Positions 18,126 through 25,965 of a stretch of DNA of 64,000 nt are shown here, in pieces; within the stretch, counting starts at the first letter, position 1, and each line of letters starts with the position of its first letter. This DNA is from Methanothermobacter sp. (GTDB lineage: Archaea > Methanobacteriota > Methanobacteria > Methanobacteriales > Methanothermobacteraceae): the NCBI RefSeq assembly GCF_030055425.1, contig NZ_JASFYE010000001.1, forward strand, positions 27,685 to 91,684, read 5' to 3'. The translations under genes and the position numbers were made by a program. The notes under the pieces are model-generated. The model was not told the DNA's origin, did not search any database, and saw only the letters and a list, made by a program, of their open reading frames with translations.

Positions 18126-18295
18126 GGTATCACCCCCAATACCTGGGTGCCCTGCAGAAACCAGAATATAATTAAATTATGAAAAAATATAAATTTTACT
18201 AAAAATTTCTTGCAATGATAATAACAGGTGAATTTATTACTGGATCCTATGATAGGTGACGTTGATTGATAAAATAAATATTAAAATTATTATGG

Positions 18296-18392
18296 AGTCA
18301 GCATGAAGGGTACCTACTGTCTTATCTATGGAGGGGTCCTATGAATGATATTAGGAGGCCAAGTCAGCATGAAGGGTACCTACTGTCTTATC
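18296..18392. repeat. 31-bp direct repeat covering a gene start
   Basis: A perfect 31-bp direct repeat at 18296-18326 and 18362-18392, 66 bp apart. Each copy contains AGTCAGC, the ATG and the first nine codons of the GIY-YIG-like gene. The upstream copy has the better spaced Shine-Dalgarno (GGAG five bases before ATG) but stops after 13 codons. The downstream copy leads into the complete gene. Confidence 0.9.
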
Positions 18393-18785
18393 ATAAGGTG
18401 CAGCGGAACTGAAACCAGAATCGGAAGCCTCGGCAGGATAAGGTTTCCTCCAGGCTACTACGTGTATGTTGGATCAGGCTTTGGTTCACTGGAGGCCAGA
18501 ATAAGAAGGCATCTGAGGGCTGAAAAGAGGATGAGATGGCACATAGACCACCTCTTAAGTGATGCAGAGGTTGTGTCAGTTTTCTACTCCACAGATAAGA
18601 GGAGACTTGAATGTGCAGTTTCAGAAAAACTTGAGGGAGACCTCTCTGTGAAGGGTTTTGGATGCTCCGACTGCAGATGCAGGTCACACCTCCACCACTT
18701 CGAAACAAGGGAGGAAGCTGAGAAGGCCGTTGAAAGGGCCTTCAGGGACCTGCATGCTGACCTGAAAAGATGGGATGAAGTCTAG
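18369..18785 (+). CDS. DUF123 / GIY-YIG-like nuclease family protein
   Basis: A 138-residue protein. The N-terminal strand (MKGTYCLIIRC), then PPGYYVYVGSGFGSLEARI with the YVG motif, and RHLRAEKRMRWHIDHLL, fit the DUF123 branch of GIY-YIG nucleases. A Cys/His cluster follows (CSDCRCRSHLHHF), which may bind metal. Family members appear in many archaea, and DNA or RNA cleavage is only inferred. ATG 18369 lies in the second of two direct repeats that contain the gene start. AGGAGG at 18353-18358 lies a little far upstream (10 bases). Confidence 0.85.
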   Translation: MKGTYCLIIRCSGTETRIGSLGRIRFPPGYYVYVGSGFGSLEARIRRHLRAEKRMRWHIDHLLSDAEVVSVFYSTDKRRLECAVSEKLEGDLSVKGFGCSDCRCRSHLHHFETREEAEKAVERAFRDLHADLKRWDEV

Positions 18786-18964
18786 GACCTCAAAAGCTTC
18801 ACTCCAGCCCCCAGCATGAGGGCCCCAAATATGATTTTCAGGGTCGCATGCCACGTGGGTTCAGATCCAAGGGTGCTCGCCGGGTAAAGTGCCCAGACTC
18901 CCATGAGAACTATAACAGCACCCACCAGCAGGTGGAAGAGCCCAAGCTGCACATACCTCTCCAT
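18782..18964 (-). CDS. small two-helix membrane protein, 60 aa
   Basis: A 60-residue protein from ATG 18964, with GGGAG nine bases upstream, inside the end of the NifH-like gene (one-base gap). It has two membrane helices, FHLLVGAVIVLMGVWALYPA and IIFGALMLGAGVKLL, joined by WHATLK. It is a paralogue of the 56-residue protein at 17955-18125. It is the last gene of the CBS/NifH-like operon and converges with the GIY-YIG-like gene, overlapping its stop by 4 bp. Confidence 0.75.
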   Translation of the reverse strand: MERYVQLGLFHLLVGAVIVLMGVWALYPASTLGSEPTWHATLKIIFGALMLGAGVKLLRS

Positions 18965-18965
18965 A

Positions 18966-19763
18966 TCAATCATCTCCCTTGAAGTTTCTAAAGAACTCCT
19001 CAAACTCCTCAGGGTCCATGGGTTCAGGTACCGAGAATTCAGTGTTAAGGTAAACCTCGTCTGCCAGTTTCCTGTAAACATCTGCCTGTTCAGATTCAGG
19101 GAACCTCTCAATCACGGTCTTTGCCTCAATTTCACTCTCCTGGACAAGGGGGCTTCTTGGAACCACACCAATAACACGTGAACCTATCCTTGAGGCGAAT
19201 TCAGAGACAATGTCAACCTCATTTCTGATGCCACGGCAGTTACAGATGACACCGCCAAGTTTACCCCTCAGTTTCTTTATACCCCTTGCAATGTTGTTTG
19301 CAGCGTAAAGGGACATGTACTCCCCTGAGGTTACTATATAGACCTCATCTGCAAATTCCTCACGGAGTGGCACCGCGAATCCCCCGCAGACCACGTCCCC
19401 GAGCACATCGTATATGATGACATCAATCTCCTCCTCGAATACTCCAAGTTTTTCAAGGAGGTTCATTGCAACGATCACACCCCTCCCGGCACACCCAACA
19501 CCTGGTTCAGGGCCCCCTGACTCCACACACCTGACACCGCCAAAGCCCTCATGGATAACCTCAGAGACGTCAGGTTTACGGTTCTCCTTGAGGATATCAA
19601 GTACCGCAGGGAGCCTTTCACCGTAGAGTGTCCTTGTTGTATCCGCCTTTGGATCACAGCCTATAACAAGTACCCTGTACTTGGAGGAATAGGCGGCAGC
19701 CATATTCGATACAATCGTGGACTTCCCTATACCACCCTTACCATAGATTGCTATCCGCTTCAT
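18966..19763 (-). CDS. cfbC: class IV NifH-like protein, probable CfbC
   Basis: A 265-residue iron-protein homologue of nitrogenase reductase. It has the P-loop [10 protein letters not shown], the [4Fe-4S] ligands in GCAGRG (about residue 95) and [11 protein letters not shown] (about residue 130), and a CDPKADTTR switch. In methanogens class IV NifH proteins (CfbC/NflH) with CfbD reduce Ni-sirohydrochlorin a,c-diamide during coenzyme F430 synthesis. There are no nifDK genes nearby, and the sequence departs from true NifH. ATG 19763. It sits 22 bp after a CBS-domain gene on the same strand. Methanobacteria may have more than one class IV paralogue, so the exact role is not certain. Confidence 0.75.
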   Translation of the reverse strand: MKRIAIYGKGGIGKSTIVSNMAAAYSSKYRVLVIGCDPKADTTRTLYGERLPAVLDILKENRKPDVSEVIHEGFGGVRCVESGGPEPGVGCAGRGVIVAMNLLEKLGVFEEEIDVIIYDVLGDVVCGGFAVPLREEFADEVYIVTSGEYMSLYAANNIARGIKKLRGKLGGVICNCRGIRNEVDIVSEFASRIGSRVIGVVPRSPLVQESEIEAKTVIERFPESEQADVYRKLADEVYLNTEFSVPEPMDPEEFEEFFRNFKGDD

Positions 19764-19785
19764 TGAGACACCGGCTCAGATTTCA

Positions 19786-20256
19786 TCACTTAACAAATGC
19801 GCCTATTATATCGCCCCTTGTTATGATACCCACCAGTTCACCATCCTCAACCACAGGAAGCCTCTTTACATCATGCCGGTCCATGAGTTCAGCAGCATCA
19901 GAGATGGATGCATCAGGGTGCACCGTTACAACCCTATCACTCATTATCTCCTCAACCAGCATCATGGCCGCCTTCCTGATACCCTTTGCTATCTCATCGT
20001 ATTCATGTTTCATCCTAACTGGAAGTTCAAGCAGGTCCAGGGGCGAGGGCATGAGTAGGTTCAGGCTGGGTGAATGGACCTCAATCAGCCTCATTATATC
20101 ACCCTCACTGATAACACCCACGAGTTTACCCTCATCATCAACAACAGGGGCCCCGCTGATCCTGTTCTCCCTCAGTACCCTTGCAGCATCATGTATCTTA
20201 CTGTTCCTCTTAACTGTTATGACGTCGGTCTGCATGGCATCCTTTACCCTTATCAT
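19786..20256 (-). CDS. CBS-domain pair protein
   Basis: A 156-residue protein consisting of two CBS domains: residues about 1-60 (MQTDVITVKRN, then GAPVVDDEGKLVGVISEGDI) and 95-156 (IMSDRVVTVHPDASI, then KRLPVVEDGELVGIITRGDI). A helical linker joins them. Such proteins bind adenine nucleotides or similar ligands and regulate partners. ATG 20256 follows AGGGGTGA; the frame extends 11 residues upstream without a ribosome binding site. It leads the operon with the NifH-like and the 60-residue membrane protein genes, so it could regulate the reductase; that is inference. Confidence 0.85.
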   Translation of the reverse strand: MIRVKDAMQTDVITVKRNSKIHDAARVLRENRISGAPVVDDEGKLVGVISEGDIMRLIEVHSPSLNLLMPSPLDLLELPVRMKHEYDEIAKGIRKAAMMLVEEIMSDRVVTVHPDASISDAAELMDRHDVKRLPVVEDGELVGIITRGDIIGAFVK

Positions 20257-20459
20257 TAACTCACCCCTCTTTAATATGTGGAGCATCACTTTTAAAAATA
20301 ACAGTTACTGACGGATACCCCAGACATAACAGGATAATAGAGCCATACCCCCGTTCCCAGGTTAGACGGGTACATCAGAGACATTTAATGCAGTGGAACG
20401 CGCGCCAGAATTACCAGCCACAGTCACTTACATCAAAGAAATTATTCTGAGCACTAACC

Positions 20460-21650
20460 TCAATCCCTTCTAACCCTGCGGTATACGAGGTCCCCGGGGC
20501 GGACCCTTTCCTCCACAAGGAGACCTGCGCTGCCAGATTCAACCCTTTCCACCGGATCGCCATCAACCTGAAGGGACTCAACACTCTGTATGAGGGCCCC
20601 CGTTGTTCTGCCCTGTATTATGATCTCATCCCCAACCTCAAGTGGCCTCCACAGCCTCACTTCAGCGGCCCCCACCTTCCTGTAGTAGTTAACAACCTCC
20701 CCCACATCCTGCTTCACATAACGGGATATGTTACCGCCACTACCTGTATCTGGCTCAGAGAAGTACAAACCTGTGCCAAAGCCGCGGTTAAAGACACCCT
20801 CGAGTCTCTCAAGCCACCGGGAATCAAAACTCCAGTCACCTGAAAGGTAAGTGTCAATGGCCTCCCGGTAGACTGAGGTAACGGTTGCAACGTAATCCGC
20901 TGCCCTTCCACGTCCCTCTATCTTGAGGGCGTCGACACCGGCATCCAGGAGTTCAGGTATATGTTCAACCATGCACAGATCCCGGGGACTCAATATATAG
21001 CTCCTTATATCACCGCCAGGGGTCACCTCAAGGTCGAATTCTCCGTCCTCAGATACCAGCCTCCACCTCTTCCTGCATGGCTGAAGGCAGTCCCCGCAGT
21101 TGGCGCTTCTACCATAAAGGTATGAGCTGAGGTAGCATCTACCAGATATTGCTGTGCAGAGGGCCCCATGGACAAAAACCTCGATTTCAATGGGTGATTT
21201 TGCCGCAATGCTGGCGATTTCACGAAGGGAGAGCTCCCTGGATAGTATGGCCCTACTGGCGCCCATCTCCCCCAGTATCCTCAGCGTCCTTGTATTTGTA
21301 ACATTCGCCTGTACACTGACATGGACATCCAGGCCGCATTCAGATGCAAGCTCCACAGCCGCAAGGTCAGAGGCTATCACCGCATCAGCACCCGCAGAGT
21401 AAAGCTCAGGGAATAATTTCTCGAGTCTCTCAAAATCAGAGTCCCTGAGGGCCGTGTTTGTGCATACATAGAGCCCTGCATCGTGGCTGTGGGCTATCTC
21501 CACTGCCTCAGCGACTTCACCGATACTGAAATTACCGGCCCTTGCCCTCATGTTACAGCCCTCAAGGCCCACGTAAACCGCATCTGCACCCGACTTAAGG
21601 GCTGCCATCAGGGATGGGAAGTCACCTGCAGGTGATAGAAGCTCAGGCAT
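20460..21650 (-). CDS. peptidase U32 family protein
   Basis: A 396-residue enzyme of the U32 family. The N-terminus (MPELLSPAGDFPSLMAAL, GADAVYVGL) begins the TIM-like barrel. The signature EVFVHGALCTAISGRCYLSS is followed by GRSANCGDCLQPCRKRW, a Cys cluster that in bacterial relatives (RlhA, TrhP, UbiU) holds an iron-sulfur cluster for hydroxylation. So an RNA- or cofactor-modifying role is as likely as proteolysis. The length fits the short archaeal form. ATG 21650 has only a weak GTGAT site. It follows purF by 80 bp. Confidence 0.88.
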   Translation of the reverse strand: MPELLSPAGDFPSLMAALKSGADAVYVGLEGCNMRARAGNFSIGEVAEAVEIAHSHDAGLYVCTNTALRDSDFERLEKLFPELYSAGADAVIASDLAAVELASECGLDVHVSVQANVTNTRTLRILGEMGASRAILSRELSLREIASIAAKSPIEIEVFVHGALCTAISGRCYLSSYLYGRSANCGDCLQPCRKRWRLVSEDGEFDLEVTPGGDIRSYILSPRDLCMVEHIPELLDAGVDALKIEGRGRAADYVATVTSVYREAIDTYLSGDWSFDSRWLERLEGVFNRGFGTGLYFSEPDTGSGGNISRYVKQDVGEVVNYYRKVGAAEVRLWRPLEVGDEIIIQGRTTGALIQSVESLQVDGDPVERVESGSAGLLVEERVRPGDLVYRRVRRD

Positions 21651-21730
21651 TTAGATCACGTTGAAAAATTTATTGAAACAGAAAAAAGTGAAATCAGACA
21701 TCATGTCCACGTTAAATCTTTTATGCTTAG

Positions 21731-23134
21731 CTAGAGGCAGGACCTCAGTGCCTCATATTCCTCTATATCCGAGGGGAGAGGTGTCGGGTAGTCCCCATCC
21801 AGGCAACCCGTGCACAGGAAACCCTTCTTGATACCTATGGATTCAACGAGTGCCTCGATACTCAGGTAACCCAGGGACTCAACCCCTATTATCTTCCTTA
21901 TCTCCTCAACATCCCTGCTTGATGCTATAAGCTCCTTCCTGGTTGCCATGGCTATACCATAGTAGCAGGGGGACTTTATGGGTGGGCATCCTATACGCAG
22001 GTGTATCTCCTCTGCCCCGGCATCCCTGATTATATCGATGAGTGCCCTGGAGGTCGTGCCCCTCACTATGCTATCATCGATGAGCACTATCCTCTTACCC
22101 TCAAGCTCTGACCTTATGGGGTTCATCTTGAGTCTAACCGCTGTTTCGCGTTCCTCCTGTGTGGGCATTATGAATGTGCGGCCAACGTACCTGTTCTTTA
22201 TGAGCCCCTCACCGTAGGGTATCCCTGATGCACGGGAGTAGCCTATGGCCGCCGGGATGGAGGAGTCAGGTACCGGTACAACCACATCGGCATCGGCGGG
22301 GTGTTCACGGTAGAGGGCCTCCCCTATACTGAGCCTGACCCTGTAGACGTTCCGGCCGTCTATGACACTGTCGGGTCTTGCAAAGTAGACGTACTCAAAC
22401 ATGCAGTGGGCCCTCCTGGTGTTGGGTGCGTTGGCAACCCAGTAGGACTTGCCCCTGTTGAGGTGCAGTATCTCCCCTGGCTGAACATCCCTCACATGCT
22501 CGGCCCCTATAACATCAAAGGCCACGGTTTCAGAGGCAACCATCTGGGTGTTTCCCTTCCTTGCAAATGCCAGGGGTTTTATACCAACAGGGTCCCTTAT
22601 GACGTAGAGGTCCCCATTGAAGAGGACCACGAGGGAGTAGGACCCGACAAGCTGCTCTGAAACCCTCTTTATGGCACCTATCATGTTGGGTTTTTTTTCA
22701 TATTCCCTGCTCAGAAGGTGGCATATCACCTCTGAATCGGTGGTTGATATGAATGAGTGGCCCTCATCCTCCAGTTCATCCCGAAGCTCCATTGAATTTA
22801 TTATGTCACCGTTGTGGGCTATGGCGATTTTACCTCCCTGGAATTCACTCCAGAATGGCTGGGAATTCTCAATTCTGGATTCACCGGTGGTTGAGTAACG
22901 GACATGACCTATACCGACATTCCCCTCGAGTTCATCCAGTTTCTCGGGGTTGAAGACGTCACAGACAAGTCCCATGCCCCTGTGGGTCAGCATGTCGCTT
23001 CCGTTGAACGTTGAGATCCCTGCGGATTCCTGTCCCCTGTGCTGGAGGGCATAGAGTGCATAGTAGATCTGGGAGGCCACGCTGATGTTTTTATCCTGTG
23101 AGTAAATCCCTACAATACCACATTTGTCTCTCAC
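21731..23134 (-). CDS. purF: amidophosphoribosyltransferase
   Basis: The first committed enzyme of purine synthesis, making 5-phosphoribosylamine from PRPP and glutamine. The N-terminal glutaminase domain starts CGIVGIYS; the Cys is the nucleophile and is normally freed by removal of the preceding residues (MRDK here). [12 protein letters not shown] and [15 protein letters not shown] follow. The C-terminal half has the PRPP loop [13 protein letters not shown]. Length 467. The frame goes on to TTG 23152, but GGGAG lies eight bases before GTG 23134, which I prefer. It lies 40 bp after a Toprim-protein gene on the same strand. Confidence 0.94.
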   Translation of the reverse strand: MRDKCGIVGIYSQDKNISVASQIYYALYALQHRGQESAGISTFNGSDMLTHRGMGLVCDVFNPEKLDELEGNVGIGHVRYSTTGESRIENSQPFWSEFQGGKIAIAHNGDIINSMELRDELEDEGHSFISTTDSEVICHLLSREYEKKPNMIGAIKRVSEQLVGSYSLVVLFNGDLYVIRDPVGIKPLAFARKGNTQMVASETVAFDVIGAEHVRDVQPGEILHLNRGKSYWVANAPNTRRAHCMFEYVYFARPDSVIDGRNVYRVRLSIGEALYREHPADADVVVPVPDSSIPAAIGYSRASGIPYGEGLIKNRYVGRTFIMPTQEERETAVRLKMNPIRSELEGKRIVLIDDSIVRGTTSRALIDIIRDAGAEEIHLRIGCPPIKSPCYYGIAMATRKELIASSRDVEEIRKIIGVESLGYLSIEALVESIGIKKGFLCTGCLDGDYPTPLPSDIEEYEALRSCL

Positions 23135-23173
23135 TTCAGATTCTCCCAACAAGAAGGTTTTAAGTTCCCGGGT

Positions 23174-24016
23174 CTAGGGTGATTCATCATCGGTTTCAGT
23201 GAACACCATGGCCGATTTAACTATTCTAAGCCACTCAACAGCATCCTCCCTTGATGGTGCCGCGATGAAGCCCTGGCCAAGGATTATGCCTTCAGGTTTG
23301 ATGTGATCAGTTACAAAATAAATCTTCTCAGGGTCATCTGGTTCCTCTCCAAAGGTTTCTCTCCAGAGTTCCCCTATTGAGAAGGTCTCAAGAAGTTCCT
23401 TATCTTCAAGTTCAGAAAAACGAGTTTTGAGCCGGGAATAATCCTCCTCAAGGACCTTTAATTTCTCCTCGAGGACCCTTATCTCCTCTTTGAGGGATTC
23501 TGCTTCCCTCTCACCATCCTCAACTTCACCGAGGAGTTTAATATTTTCATCCCTGAGGGTACTGTTTTCGGCCATCAGTTCATTAAGCCTCTCCTGACAC
23601 TCTTCAAGGCTCTCCTTCATGTTCCTCAGATTTTTAACACTGGAGAGTGTCTGGAGTCCGGCCCTTATGATGGCGTTTTCTATTTCCTCCCTTATGAGGT
23701 CAGGGTCGAGGTACTCGACGTCATGACCGTAGGGGAGTTTCATCCTCTCAATGTGCCCAACGTGACCCTTAAGGGCTTCACGGAATTTATCAGCCAGTTC
23801 CCGCCCTGTCTGGTCAACGTCAGTGGCTATGAGGACAATATCCGCACCCTCAACAGCCCTCATGGCTATTTCAAGGCTTGTTGTTGGCACTATGGATGAT
23901 ATGGTTATATGGTATTTGGCGCCGAGGGATACCCTCTGCAGTGCCCTTGAAACACTCTCAACGTCAGAGGCTCCCTCAACAATTATCCGCACATCAACAG
24001 GGCCCTTGTTATCCAT
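23174..24016 (-). CDS. Toprim-domain protein with coiled coil
   Basis: A 280-residue protein. Residues about 7-110 form a small Toprim domain with the metal-binding Glu (IIVEGASD, Glu14) and the DxD motif (LIATDVDQTG, about residue 66). Residues about 125-210 are a long coiled coil rich in Glu and Leu. The C-terminal part (about 215-280) is a compact domain of unknown type. Archaeal Toprim proteins act in recombination, primase-like or RNase M5-like roles; which applies here is unknown. ATG 24016 directly abuts the stop of the L37e gene, indicating an operon. Confidence 0.82.
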   Translation of the reverse strand: MDNKGPVDVRIIVEGASDVESVSRALQRVSLGAKYHITISSIVPTTSLEIAMRAVEGADIVLIATDVDQTGRELADKFREALKGHVGHIERMKLPYGHDVEYLDPDLIREEIENAIIRAGLQTLSSVKNLRNMKESLEECQERLNELMAENSTLRDENIKLLGEVEDGEREAESLKEEIRVLEEKLKVLEEDYSRLKTRFSELEDKELLETFSIGELWRETFGEEPDDPEKIYFVTDHIKPEGIILGQGFIAAPSREDAVEWLRIVKSAMVFTETDDESP

Positions 24017-24199
24017 TTATTTCAACCTTTGGCCTGTAATTTTTTTATTCTGCCAGCTGTAGCGCCTTATGCGGCGTGATTTACCAAAGCCGCATGCTGC
24101 ACATACCTTCTTACGCACGTGGTATGAGTTCTTACCGCAGCGCCTGCACCTTATATGGAGATTCTTGTTACGTTTACCAAATGATGGAGTACCTTTCAT
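24017..24199 (-). CDS. rpl37e: ribosomal protein L37e
   Basis: A 60-residue basic protein of the large ribosomal subunit. It begins [18 protein letters not shown] and has a zinc ribbon CRRC ... CAAC, then the typical [16 protein letters not shown] 24199 has AGGAGG six bases upstream. It follows the LSm gene by 94 bp on the same strand, the LSm-L37e order seen in many archaea. Confidence 0.97.
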   Translation of the reverse strand: MKGTPSFGKRNKNLHIRCRRCGKNSYHVRKKVCAACGFGKSRRIRRYSWQNKKITGQRLK

Positions 24200-24293
24200 G
24201 TTCTAATCCTCCTGAAAATCAGTTAAAACCTGTTAATTTAAATATATGCTTCCTTTATTCATATATAAATCAAAGCTGTATTCCCGGATCACC

Positions 24294-24539
<246 letters not shown>

Positions 24540-24760
24540 CTATCCTAGATTAAAATATGGTCAGATTATATTTAAATCTAACTAACAAGCCAGAATCTTC
24601 CAGTCAGATACTCCATTTTTCTATTTTACTAGTATATAAGTTTTCTCACAACGATAATGGCATAAATCTTACTCTTTAAATAAATTGCAGATTAGAGGGT
24701 AAACTGGTTTAATGGATTAAACCATATAGATATGTAAGGTTCTCATGAAATTTCCAGGGT

Positions 24761-25246
24761 GTGAATGTGAAGATCAAAAAGAGGTACCATATAAAGAAAA
24801 AGAAAATGAAGGAGATTCTCGACCAGATAGGGGAATTCTCCCTGCTCATACCCAGAAAGGCCACCGTTGAGATAATAGAGACAGATGAAAACGACATAAT
24901 ACTCATCAATGGAGAGTCTCTCCTCATGTTCATGGGTGGAAGGGTCGTTCCCACCCTGAGGGGGGCCATCCATATGAAGGATATAGAAAAGGGTTATGTG
25001 GTGGTTGATATGGGGGCCGTGAGGTTCCTTGCAAACGGGGCCGATGTGATGAGTCCAGGTATAGTTGATGCTGACCCTGAAATTGAAAGAGATGACATCG
25101 TCATCGTGGTGGACGAAAAACACAAAAAACCCCTTGCAGTGGGAATAAGCCTCATAAGCGGACCTGAAATGATAGAAAATGACTCTGGAAAGGCCATCAA
25201 AACCATCCACCACATTGGAGATGCAATATGGGACCTGGAGGTGTGA
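24761..25246 (+). CDS. PUA-domain RNA-binding protein (MCT-1/DUF1947-like)
   Basis: A 161-residue protein. Residues about 1-75 form a basic N-terminal domain (VKIKKRYHIKKKKMKEIL). Residues about 78-155 are a PUA domain with VVPTLRGAIHMKDIEKGYVVVDMGAVRFLANGADVMSPGI. This layout matches the archaeal relatives of eukaryotic MCT-1/Tma20, which bind RNA or ribosomes. GTG 24761 or GTG 24767 is the start; AGGGTGTGA overlaps the first. It is followed after 3 bp by the ArfB-like gene, so the two are translated from one message. Confidence 0.85.
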   Translation: MNVKIKKRYHIKKKKMKEILDQIGEFSLLIPRKATVEIIETDENDIILINGESLLMFMGGRVVPTLRGAIHMKDIEKGYVVVDMGAVRFLANGADVMSPGIVDADPEIERDDIVIVVDEKHKKPLAVGISLISGPEMIENDSGKAIKTIHHIGDAIWDLEV

Positions 25247-25249
25247 AGG

Positions 25250-25945
25250 GTGGTTGAACTCAACCTTGATGCAGGTAATGTAATCTCAGGTGACGTCCAC
25301 CGGGTGGGTATACTCGCCCTGGGTTCACACCTTGAGAACCACGGCCCGCTCCTCCCAATAGACACCGATGCCAAGATAGCATCCTACGTGGCCCTGGAGG
25401 CCTCCCTCAGGACAGGGGCAAAGTTCCTCGGGATAATCTACGGTGCAACCGAGTTTCCATATGTTAAACATGGCATCCACGTTGACAGGGATGAGCTCCT
25501 GGAAGGAGACCTGAAACCAGCCCTGAGAAAGGCCAGAAAACGCCTGAACATCGACGCAACTGTTATCGTAAATGGTCATGGCGGAAACCAGCTTGAGGAC
25601 TTCATTGAGGATCTCATGGATGAACTTGACATGGAAATAATCTGGAATAACAGAATCGTTGAGATCGAGGGTCCCCACGCAGGAAGCGGTGAACTGTCCG
25701 CTGGAATAATACTGGGCATAGCGGACCTCAGGAGACTTGAAGAATGCAGACCAGAACTTTATCCTGAAATAGGAATGATAGGTCTCCGGGAGGCCAGAGA
25801 GGCTAATAAGGGTATTGATAGGGCTGCAAGAATCTGTGAAAAGGAGGGTATAAACCCTGACCCTGTTCTTGGCCAGAGAATACTTGATGATGCCATTGAG
25901 AGTGTCATATCCGATGTCAGGGAGCTCCTGGAGATGCTAACATAG
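25250..25945 (+). CDS. arfB: creatininase-family amidohydrolase, probable ArfB (FAPy deformylase)
   Basis: A 231-residue member of the creatininase family. Metal-binding motifs include GSHLENHGPLLPIDTD, GIHVDRDE and NGHGGNQ, then EGPHAGSGELSAG. In methanogens the ArfB member of this family deformylates the formamidopyrimidine product of GTP cyclohydrolase III (ArfA), on the path to riboflavin and F420. Length and motifs fit ArfB; the substrate assignment is from family knowledge. GTG 25250 lies 3 bp after the PUA gene stop, with GAGGTGT upstream. Confidence 0.78.
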   Translation: MVELNLDAGNVISGDVHRVGILALGSHLENHGPLLPIDTDAKIASYVALEASLRTGAKFLGIIYGATEFPYVKHGIHVDRDELLEGDLKPALRKARKRLNIDATVIVNGHGGNQLEDFIEDLMDELDMEIIWNNRIVEIEGPHAGSGELSAGIILGIADLRRLEECRPELYPEIGMIGLREAREANKGIDRAARICEKEGINPDPVLGQRILDDAIESVISDVRELLEMLT

Positions 25946-25965
25946 AGGGCTCCATATAACTCTTA

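Noticed and set aside
18966..19763. Nitrogenase reductase NifH for nitrogen fixation
   Set aside because: No nifDK or other nif genes are near, and the sequence is of the divergent class IV type.
20362..20381. Small RNA or hairpin in the gap before the CBS gene
   Set aside because: The stem is only about five base pairs with a large loop, not enough to support an RNA gene.
24743..25213. 156-codon antisense frame over the PUA gene
   Set aside because: His/Tyr-rich shadow of the real gene on the plus strand; no start or ribosome site.
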